From an uncultured bacterium (GTDB taxonomy: Bacteria > Patescibacteriota > Minisyncoccia > Phycocordibacterales > UBA918), in NCBI GenBank assembly GCA_913050645.1, contig CAJXAG010000049.1, positions 1 to 7,017 on the forward strand: a DNA stretch of 7,017 nt, given 5' to 3'. The position numbers and the translations under genes are program-made. The notes under the pieces are model-generated. The model was not told the DNA's origin. It was given only the letters and a program-made list of their open reading frames with translations, and searched no databases. This document shows, piece after piece, positions 1 to 5,520 of the stretch (positions are counted from its first letter, which is position 1; each line of letters begins with the position of its first letter).

Positions 1-157
1 GCAACCTGCTCACCAGAAAAGCTAATGGCAGCGTTAACAATGACATCTTGAATAACATCAATTTTTCTGACCTTTTGGCACAGAGAAATGCCAGTACTGC
101 TGCCACCACAATAACGGCATGTAGTTTTGTTGCAAAAAATACTAATATTAAAGTCAT
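1..157 (-). CDS. Small membrane protein, N-terminal part only; PAP2-family lipid phosphatase-like (tentative)
   Basis: An ATG follows the apbE stop codon by a single base and opens a frame that stays open for 52 codons to the left edge of the window, so the C-terminal part is missing. The visible protein begins MTLILVFFATKLHAVIVV and holds a hydrophobic helix (about residues 1-26), a short basic loop (AKRSEK) and a second hydrophobic stretch ending LPLAFLVSRL. This pattern of a short helix, a K/R loop and then an 'LPLAFLxSRL' helix resembles the start of the small PAP2-type undecaprenyl-pyrophosphate phosphatases common in Patescibacteria. In those proteins the next segment would carry the catalytic DPRPF-type motif, but that part lies outside the window. 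The gene looks translationally coupled to apbE and has no clear ribosome binding site of its own. That the frame is a gene is fairly secure; the family is a guess from the N-terminus. Confidence 0.6.
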   Translation of the reverse strand, partial: MTLILVFFATKLHAVIVVAAVLAFLCAKRSEKLMLFKMSLLTLPLAFLVSRL

Positions 158-158
158 G

Positions 159-1037
159 TTATTTTTTGTATATCGTATACGCTGCTCGATTTTCTAACTC
201 CACAAACGTGTCTTTTAATATCTGCCCTGACTCATCTATAAGTAGTTGGAGTATTTCTGGTGGTGGTTTAATCGTCTGATTAAGACACGACACAGTTGCC
301 CAGACGTCAGCTTCAGTAGCCGTTGGGGCCACAACGTAAGACGCTACATTATGTTTTGTAAGCAGATGGTTGTAAGATTCTCCGGTATTTCTATCAGGCC
401 AAGCGCGAAGTCGTGGGGATGAAGCGGCAAATCCAGCGTGTTTAAGGCCCGCTGTCCCAATAGCCAGACTCCGATCATCTGGATGAGCGAGAGTGATGGT
501 GATCGGTTTATTACGGTCGGAAGTAGCGTAAATATCACCTCCCCCATTTATAAGAAAAAAACTCAAACCATGTTCCTGCTGGAGATAGGCGGCTAGTTTA
601 TCGATAGCGTACCCTTTACCAATCCCGCCAAGATCAAGTGAGCCGGATTGCAGTGAAATTTTGGCTGCTGATATATCAAGTACTTCGGAGAGTGTCGGAA
701 CGGTCGGTAATTCATCTGTGGCAGTGAAAGTATAGTCAGCATCATAGCCACTTTTAGTTAATCGTTCACCGACCGCAACATTAAACACACCACCCGTAGC
801 GTAATAGTAATCAAGAGCCTGGTTTAAAAGATCTACAAACTGTTGATTTGGGTTATGAAAAACCCCATCCTGATTTAATCTAGAAAGCCATGAATCTGGA
901 CGAAAGCGACTATACCGTGACTCAAACTCCTCTAGCCATTCAACAATACCTTTGCGAAGAGCAGCCTGATCGTCACAGGCTTCAAACAGTTCAATGTGCC
1001 ATACCGTTCCCAGTGCTTTAATTGGTGAGAGTGTCAT
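159..1037 (-). CDS. apbE: FAD:protein FMN transferase (ApbE family)
   Basis: This 292-residue protein is an ApbE-type flavinyltransferase, which moves FMN from FAD onto a threonine of FMN_bind-type or RnfD/NqrB-type proteins, with Mg2+. The sequence shows the N-terminal GTVWHIELFE strand, the YSRFRPDSWLSRLN segment (42-55), LDLGGIGKGYAIDKL (134-148), INGGGDIYA (163-171), the FAASSP loop (203-208) and ATEADVWAT (240-248), whose D244 and T248 match the metal-binding D-x-x-x-T. The gene directly upstream encodes an FMN_bind protein, its obvious substrate. Two things are odd. The protein starts at the catalytic domain, with no signal peptide or lipobox Cys, so it should be cytosolic unless exported another way. 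The usual H-[IL]-[IL]-D-P motif reads HLLTK (224-228), keeping the His but not the D-P. It is also somewhat shorter than typical exported ApbE proteins. The ATG start is supported by an AAAAGG ribosome binding site six bases upstream, and the gap to the upstream stop is two bases. Confidence 0.95.
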   Translation of the reverse strand: MTLSPIKALGTVWHIELFEACDDQAALRKGIVEWLEEFESRYSRFRPDSWLSRLNQDGVFHNPNQQFVDLLNQALDYYYATGGVFNVAVGERLTKSGYDADYTFTATDELPTVPTLSEVLDISAAKISLQSGSLDLGGIGKGYAIDKLAAYLQQEHGLSFFLINGGGDIYATSDRNKPITITLAHPDDRSLAIGTAGLKHAGFAASSPRLRAWPDRNTGESYNHLLTKHNVASYVVAPTATEADVWATVSCLNQTIKPPPEILQLLIDESGQILKDTFVELENRAAYTIYKK

Positions 1038-1039
1038 AC

Positions 1040-1996
1040 CTAACCTTTTCGGGCCTCAGCTTTGATGGCTTCCAGGGCTTCGTTGAAACCATCCGTTGTC
1101 TCTGTTGCTTGACCAACACGTGCGATAGGCGCATCATCAATTGGCATACCAATCACCACATCTTTGTATAGAGAATCAAAGTGTCGTTGATACTGTATTG
1201 AGTGGGAGTAATCGATGGTAGCGTATGCTTGCTGCGCGTCTGTAATGATTCCGTCTTTGAGTGTAACCTGTGTTCGCATTGGTTCATATAAATTTGGCCA
1301 AGCGTAGTAGGATAATTCGACCATATACGTGCCGTCCTGATACGGACTGTCAGATGTATTTTCAGAATCCTTGTCCACTACAATGAATTTGGGGGCTGCT
1401 GGCCCTTGTGCTTGCGTTGGTTCGGTTTGCACAGATGGTCTAGGACCAAGTACTATACCGTCCTCAGTTGGCGTGCCGGGGAGTAGCAACGGCAACACTT
1501 CATCTTCTGTCTCAGAATTCATCATACCCATCATGCTCCCAGTCGCTTCGGCTTTAATTTTTTCAAGCGCAGCATCAAAGGCTACATTAGTCAGTGAAGC
1601 ACCTCCAACTCGGGACAATGCGATATCAGCTACTGGTTGTCCGATTACTTTATCTTCGTAATAGCGTTCAAATGATCGTACATAGTCACCTGAAACAGGA
1701 TTTACTACCTCAAAGTCAACTGTTGATTCGGTTATCACTCCATCTGCTATCGTCACTGCCAAAGTCATCGGTTCAATATATCCATAGGGAACTTCATATT
1801 TGACTGCCGCAGTGTACGTACCATCTTGATAGTCCATCATACCCATACCATCCATCTGTGGCATGGTTTCTCTAGCCACTTCAATACCGGTCTCACCTTG
1901 CACAATTGTATCGGTTCTGCCAAGCGTGGTTACGGCAGAGTAGGAAAAGGCGGTTATAAGTATAAGTACGCCAGTAAGGATAATTGTAATTTGCAT
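1040..1996 (-). CDS. Exported protein with two FMN_bind domains
   Basis: This 318-residue protein has an N-terminal hydrophobic segment (about residues 3-22) that would act as an uncleaved anchor or signal peptide; there is no lipobox Cys. Two homologous domains follow, at about 56-153 and 219-318, each opening with YQDGTY and ending in an AL(E)xIKAEA helix. This layout fits the FMN_bind fold found in RnfG, NqrC and flavin-based extracellular electron-transfer proteins, where FMN is esterified to a Thr in an SGA[ST]xT-like motif. Domain 1 has VGGASLTN (130-137), a good match with T136 as the likely acceptor. Domain 2 has VGQATETT (294-301), where Gln replaces the motif Gly, with T300 the aligned Thr. 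The linker (about 160-218) is rich in Pro, Thr, Glu and Gln. Met clusters flank domain 1 (45-54 and 155-159). The protein probably carries electrons outside the membrane, received from the RnfD/NqrB-like protein encoded upstream; apbE lies immediately downstream. Confidence 0.88.
   Translation of the reverse strand: MQITIILTGVLILITAFSYSAVTTLGRTDTIVQGETGIEVARETMPQMDGMGMMDYQDGTYTAAVKYEVPYGYIEPMTLAVTIADGVITESTVDFEVVNPVSGDYVRSFERYYEDKVIGQPVADIALSRVGGASLTNVAFDAALEKIKAEATGSMMGMMNSETEDEVLPLLLPGTPTEDGIVLGPRPSVQTEPTQAQGPAAPKFIVVDKDSENTSDSPYQDGTYMVELSYYAWPNLYEPMRTQVTLKDGIITDAQQAYATIDYSHSIQYQRHFDSLYKDVVIGMPIDDAPIARVGQATETTDGFNEALEAIKAEARKG
1043..1342 (-). repeat. FMN_bind domain 2 (protein-level repeat unit, diverged motif)
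   Basis: Residues 219-318 repeat the same layout as domain 1: YQDGTY, LKDGII, DVVIGMP and then GQATET (295-300) before the final helix. The motif Gly is Gln here, so whether T300 accepts FMN is uncertain. Confidence 0.75.
1044..1049 (-). promoter_or_regulatory. Ribosome binding site of apbE
   Basis: The minus strand reads AAAAGG here, six bases before the apbE ATG and within the last codons of the FMN_bind gene. It is one of only two convincing Shine-Dalgarno sequences in the window, and it fixes the apbE start at the catalytic domain without a leader peptide. Confidence 0.65.
1538..1831 (-). repeat. FMN_bind domain 1 (protein-level repeat unit)
   Basis: Residues 56-153 of the FMN_bind protein form the first unit. 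It starts with YQDGTY and contains IADGVI, DKVIGQP and the flavinylation-like motif GGASLT (131-136). It aligns over its whole length with the second unit, but identity is moderate, so the duplication looks old. Confidence 0.75.
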
Positions 1997-2013
1997 ATTG
2001 TATCTTGTAATAA

Positions 2014-3522
2014 TTAAGCTAGACCTGGAAAGTAATCAGTTTTAATATTGTTTCTTGGTACTCCGAGTTGTTCAAATAATTTCTCATATGAACTAACCAT
2101 CCCCGGTGGACCAGAGAGGTACACAATCCTCTCACGTACGTCTGGCACAGTTTCCAGCACCAACTGTGTGGTTAAGTAGCCGAACGGGCCAGTCCAGTCC
2201 AGCGGTGGATCCGTCAGTACGTGGGTGGTATAAACACCAAGTTGTGAGTAGTCATAGAGCGTGTCTGCATAAGCGATATCCTCAATCTTTTTATTACAAT
2301 AAAACAAATGAGCATCGATTGGCTGTTTAGTATCAGTGCAATATTCTAAGTGACTTAAAAATGGTGTGATACCAATGCCGCCAGCCACAAAGATGTATTT
2401 ATATGCAGCTATATCTTCAGGCAACACAAAGTCTCCCGCTAATTGCGAAGCGTGAATTACGCTCTGTCGATCAAATTGTTGCAGCGCATGCTTAAAGGTA
2501 CTGCCTTGTGGACTGGTGCGTACAACTAATTTCAGATTCAGTCTGGTTGGTGAAGAAGCAACTGTGAAATATCGACGAGTACCTCGGCCATCAGGTGAGC
2601 GGTGCAGTAGTGCCCACTCGAGGTATTGTCCGGCTACAAACGATGGGGGGAACGATGGGCGGAATACATACTCATAGGTATGCTCAGCCACCTGACGGAC
2701 CTTAAGACACGTCAAGGTGAGGCGTCCGCAAAGCGAGAGTGGCCATACGAGGAGGTTGGCGATAACAAGTGTTAGTTCTGGCGAGTTGAAGAACGGTCCA
2801 AATGCAAATGGCATTTGTGACAGTGCGCCAATAAAACCTCCATAGAAGATTTGCATACCTCGACCAGCTGGTGTTGAGAGTGGTTCAGTCACCATAATGG
2901 TCATAAAGAACCATAAAGGTGACGCGAGTAAGAGACTGCTTAAAAATGCATCACTAGTGTCTCCTCGTAACATCGCAAATACTATAGCCATAAATACTGA
3001 TGCCAGAACCCCAGCTAGAATCATTGGCATACGCCGTATTTTTAGTGTCACAAGAATACCCCCAATCAATACGAATAGATTCAAATACACGGAACCTATC
3101 CACCATGACGCGTACACCATTCCAACAACGGCCGCTAGAACCGCCGCCAAAGCCACTGGGTTGACGAGATGAACGTTGCGGTAACGTACCACGTATTTTC
3201 CGATGATACTGACTGCAGCAACAGAACCAAGCGCAAGCAACCCACCCGGCTCAACAGTTGGGGTGAAAATGAGAAAGATAATGAGTCCAGTGATGACACT
3301 TGACCATATATTGGCCGGAGCGTGAGTGATTTTAGCCAGCCCATAGTGGGCCAGACACACTGTTACCATAATGACCACAAGTGATAACAAGAATGCCGCT
3401 GCTCCATGCAACAGTACTCCGAAGACACTTAGACCGAACGCAATCACTACGTACAGGGAAAGAACCGCGGTCAACACCTGGTACATAGTAAAACGATCGA
3501 GTATATGCTCTACGTACTTCAT
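2014..3522 (-). CDS. Fusion of RnfD/NqrB-like membrane domain with FAD/NAD(P)H oxidoreductase (FNR) domain
   Basis: This 502-residue protein has two parts. Residues 1 to about 265 form roughly nine or ten membrane helices with RnfD/NqrB hallmarks: HLVNPVALAAV (118-128), like the family's FNPAAL, and VTEPLSTPAGRGMQIFYGG (211-229), like MATDPVTxP..GxxIYG. Residues from about 266 onwards form an FNR-type reductase with the FAD motif RYFT (317-320) followed by VASSP, the NAD(P) loop GGIGITPF (381-388), SGPPGMV (470-476, Ser instead of the usual Cys) and a C-terminal YFPGLA that may stack on the flavin. No [2Fe-2S] domain like that of NqrF is present. A covalent-FMN motif of S/D-GAT type is not evident in the membrane half; the nearest Thr is in RGDTSDA (186-192). 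By inference it oxidises cytosolic NAD(P)H and passes electrons across the membrane to the FMN_bind protein encoded 17 bases downstream. The ATG has no clear ribosome binding site and lies nine bases after the upstream stop. Confidence 0.88.
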   Translation of the reverse strand: MKYVEHILDRFTMYQVLTAVLSLYVVIAFGLSVFGVLLHGAAAFLLSLVVIMVTVCLAHYGLAKITHAPANIWSSVITGLIIFLIFTPTVEPGGLLALGSVAAVSIIGKYVVRYRNVHLVNPVALAAVLAAVVGMVYASWWIGSVYLNLFVLIGGILVTLKIRRMPMILAGVLASVFMAIVFAMLRGDTSDAFLSSLLLASPLWFFMTIMVTEPLSTPAGRGMQIFYGGFIGALSQMPFAFGPFFNSPELTLVIANLLVWPLSLCGRLTLTCLKVRQVAEHTYEYVFRPSFPPSFVAGQYLEWALLHRSPDGRGTRRYFTVASSPTRLNLKLVVRTSPQGSTFKHALQQFDRQSVIHASQLAGDFVLPEDIAAYKYIFVAGGIGITPFLSHLEYCTDTKQPIDAHLFYCNKKIEDIAYADTLYDYSQLGVYTTHVLTDPPLDWTGPFGYLTTQLVLETVPDVRERIVYLSGPPGMVSSYEKLFEQLGVPRNNIKTDYFPGLA

Positions 3523-3531
3523 AATTAATGA

Positions 3532-4131
3532 TTAAATTGCTAATGGCTCAGGAGATTTGTTTTTATTCCTGCGGATAAACTCGTTGATTTGTTCCTCGTC
3601 AACCGAGTCGAGTTTCATAAGTCGTCCCCAGGAAGCCACCGCAATATTCACATCATTAGCTTCACGAGGACTGACCACTACACTACGACTATTTTTACGA
3701 GCAATTTCCTCCAGAATTGTCACTGACGTATCGTCAATATTTTTATACGAAATCCATATACCTCCGTGCTCAAGGTTATGAACTGCGTTTATATCAGAAA
3801 TCTCCTCGGTGTTAACTCCCCACGGAGCAGGACCAGCATGAGGGCCAGAGGTTGGTGGGTTAGAGTTATATGGTTCGTGCTCTTGCCCAGCTGCGATATG
3901 TTCCTCTCCCATAATAGATATCGCTTCTCCGGGTCTAGATTCTTCAGCCTTTTGAGCAGCAACGATTGCCCAATACATTAAACCGAACACAATTCCAATA
4001 AAAACAAACCACGGAATCCAACTTTTAATTTTTTTCATTCTGATTTCTCGTTCCCGGGTTTTTTGTTTCTCGGCGCGCTCTTTTTCAACACGCTCCTTTT
4101 TTGTTAAATTGTCTGTAGTTTCATTTTCCAT
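3532..4131 (-). CDS. DUF3105 membrane-anchored protein
   Basis: This protein of 199 residues has a Lys/Glu-rich, probably coiled-coil cytoplasmic N-terminus (about 8-35), one membrane helix (about 37-60) and an extracytoplasmic DUF3105 domain. The family signature is clear: EEHIAAG (76-82), PYNSNPPTSGPHAGP (87-101) and VHNLEHGGIWISY (117-129). The clustered H97, H118 and H122 in these conserved motifs suggest metal binding, but the biochemical role of DUF3105 is not established. The ATG at 4131 is preferred over an in-frame TTG four codons upstream (4143), because ATG is the stronger start and neither has a clear ribosome binding site. The leader to the upstream stop is 27 A/T-rich bases, the longest gap in the window. 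Its place between a methyltransferase and the redox fusion suggests a part in the extracytoplasmic side of the electron-transfer system. Confidence 0.87.
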   Translation of the reverse strand: MENETTDNLTKKERVEKERAEKQKTREREIRMKKIKSWIPWFVFIGIVFGLMYWAIVAAQKAEESRPGEAISIMGEEHIAAGQEHEPYNSNPPTSGPHAGPAPWGVNTEEISDINAVHNLEHGGIWISYKNIDDTSVTILEEIARKNSRSVVVSPREANDVNIAVASWGRLMKLDSVDEEQINEFIRRNKNKSPEPLAI

Positions 4132-4158
4132 ACTATATTTCAAAATTTACATTTACTT

Positions 4159-4818
4159 TTAAGACTTGTTCTCGTGTTGTAACAAGGTCACCAATCTTCT
4201 AAAATCAGATACCTTCGGAAAGAACATGGGAGTACGTTCTTTATATTGCTGATATTGATCACCAAATTCGGTAAGCACTTGTTTCTCCTCTCGGTACGCG
4301 AGCATCGTGTATATAACAACGATAATCGGAAACAGCGCCACTGAAAACATCGTCGGCCAATGCACTATTCCTTCACCAAAAAGACCTAGGAACAACCCAG
4401 TATATTGAGGGTGTCTAACAAACTGATATAGTCCTTCTGTCGCTAAGCGGTTTTCTTTACGTGCGGTATACAGCTCATGCCACCCTTTTGCAAATAATCC
4501 AATCCCTAAAAGAAGCAAACCGTAGCCAACTATCATAGAGAGCATCATTCCCGCTTCTCCCACGCCTAATAAGGTAGACCATAAGTTTGCACTTATAACC
4601 TCTCTATCAAGGCCCGAGAAACGCACTAAGAGGTAAATAGTTAGAGGGAAGCCATACATCTCGGCATATAGTGCAATAATGAAGGCCTGTACGGCCCCGG
4701 CACCAGCCCATTCCCGCCACGTTTTAGGTGAGAAGTAACGATAGAAAATCCACGATGCAACGACAATCATTATAATTGTCAGAATCCATGCGTTTGAATG
4801 TAAAATTGATTGGTCCAT
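4159..4818 (-). CDS. Membrane methyltransferase, isoprenylcysteine carboxyl methyltransferase (ICMT)-like family
   Basis: This 219-residue integral membrane protein has about five hydrophobic helices and the C-terminal signature of the ICMT/phospholipid methyltransferase superfamily. The signature comprises GLYQFVRHPQYTGLF (129-143), with the RHPxYxG core that forms part of the S-adenosylmethionine site, then AYREEK (174-179), FGDQYQQY (185-192) and PMFFPK (197-202). Bacteria of this type lack CaaX-prenylated proteins, so the real substrate is unknown; a lipid, a quinone-like molecule or a small thiol is possible. The N-terminal half, including AEMYGFPLTIYLL (52-64), appears to define a bacterial subfamily rather than eukaryotic ICMT. 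The gene sits between the stand-alone reductase and the DUF3105 gene with short gaps (15 and 27 bases), so it is probably co-expressed with the redox genes. The start ATG has no strong ribosome binding site. Confidence 0.85.
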   Translation of the reverse strand: MDQSILHSNAWILTIIMIVVASWIFYRYFSPKTWREWAGAGAVQAFIIALYAEMYGFPLTIYLLVRFSGLDREVISANLWSTLLGVGEAGMMLSMIVGYGLLLLGIGLFAKGWHELYTARKENRLATEGLYQFVRHPQYTGLFLGLFGEGIVHWPTMFSVALFPIIVVIYTMLAYREEKQVLTEFGDQYQQYKERTPMFFPKVSDFRRLVTLLQHENKS

Positions 4819-4833
4819 ACTTTATTGAGTTTA

Positions 4834-5514
4834 CTAATAACCTTCAAATGATTCCGTTATAATTTTACCGCTTGAGATTCCACCTAACTGAAGACCGTTA
4901 ACCGTCGTTGCTACCATTCCTGGTGGGCCGACTACCCGCCACACAGCGTCTTTATACTTTTCCGCTAACTTTAGGAAGAGCCCAGGAGTCGGTCGTTTAT
5001 AGATGTCGTTAAGTGAGAAGCGTTTTTGTTCTTTGCTCATTTGCCTAAGTTCATGAAGATACGCTGCGCTTTCAGGACTTTGGTTGCCATAGATCAAGGT
5101 AATAGGATGCTCCCAAATATCCGGAATTTTTTGGCAAAGGTAGCTCATAAACGGTGCAATACCAACACCACCGGCTACAAACACCTGCGGTCGGGCGAGT
5201 TTTTGTGGCAAGATAAAACTCCCAGCAGCTTGCTCAACCTGCACTGAAGAACCAACTGGCATATTGATGAGAGTCTCTTTAAAGCCGCTACCTGAATCTC
5301 TAAATACTACTTGCAGGTACTCATGGTCTTCCGGAGAAGAGGCAATCGAGAATAGACGCGAACGGCCTTTGGGATCAGCTTTAGTAAGTTCTGGAACCAT
5401 AATTTGCGTGTATTGACCCGCTTTAAATGCAAAGTCTGGTGGACGCTTCAGTGTTACCTCATGAGTTCCTTCAGCCACAGCCTCGTGAGCAATTATTTGT
5501 GTTTCAAATAACAT
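4834..5514 (-). CDS. Stand-alone FAD/NAD(P)H oxidoreductase of the FNR family
   Basis: This 226-residue soluble flavoprotein consists only of the FAD and NAD(P) domains of the ferredoxin-NADP reductase superfamily. It has the FAD motif RLFS (53-56) followed by IASSP, AGSFILP (97-103), the pyrophosphate loop GGVGIAPF (115-122), VGPPGMV (195-201) and a C-terminal ESFEGY, where F223 or Y226 may cover the flavin. No ferredoxin domain or membrane helix is present. It starts six bases after the stop of the ferric-reductase-like membrane gene, so the two most likely form a pair in which this protein oxidises cytosolic NAD(P)H and reduces the membrane haems. This is a split version of the NOX/FRE arrangement, analogous to flavin reductase plus MsrQ. 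It is clearly related to the C-terminal half of the 2014-3522 fusion: the FAD, NAD(P) and GPPGMV motifs fall in the same order and spacing. The ribosome binding site is weak. Confidence 0.93.
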   Translation of the reverse strand: MLFETQIIAHEAVAEGTHEVTLKRPPDFAFKAGQYTQIMVPELTKADPKGRSRLFSIASSPEDHEYLQVVFRDSGSGFKETLINMPVGSSVQVEQAAGSFILPQKLARPQVFVAGGVGIAPFMSYLCQKIPDIWEHPITLIYGNQSPESAAYLHELRQMSKEQKRFSLNDIYKRPTPGLFLKLAEKYKDAVWRVVGPPGMVATTVNGLQLGGISSGKIITESFEGY

Positions 5515-5520
5515 ACCGCT

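Noticed and set aside
344..547. 67-codon minus-strand frame within apbE
   Set aside because: It is a shadow frame over well-supported apbE motifs.
1371..1661. 96-codon plus-strand frame
   Set aside because: It is antisense to the FMN_bind gene, and its composition reflects the Pro/Thr linker and Met/Ala codons of that gene.
3135..3344. 69-codon minus-strand frame inside the fusion gene
   Set aside because: It overlaps the RnfD/NqrB-like coding region in another frame and shows no domain or ribosome binding site.
2014..3522. Complete Rnf or Nqr complex
   Set aside because: No RnfA/E- or NqrD/E-like membrane proteins, no RnfB/C iron-sulfur subunits and no NqrF [2Fe-2S] domain are present in the window; only an RnfD/NqrB-like domain and FMN_bind domains are.
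4132..4143. TTG at 4143 as the start of the DUF3105 gene
   Set aside because: It adds only four residues, has no ribosome binding site, and the ATG at 4131 begins the typical charged N-terminus.
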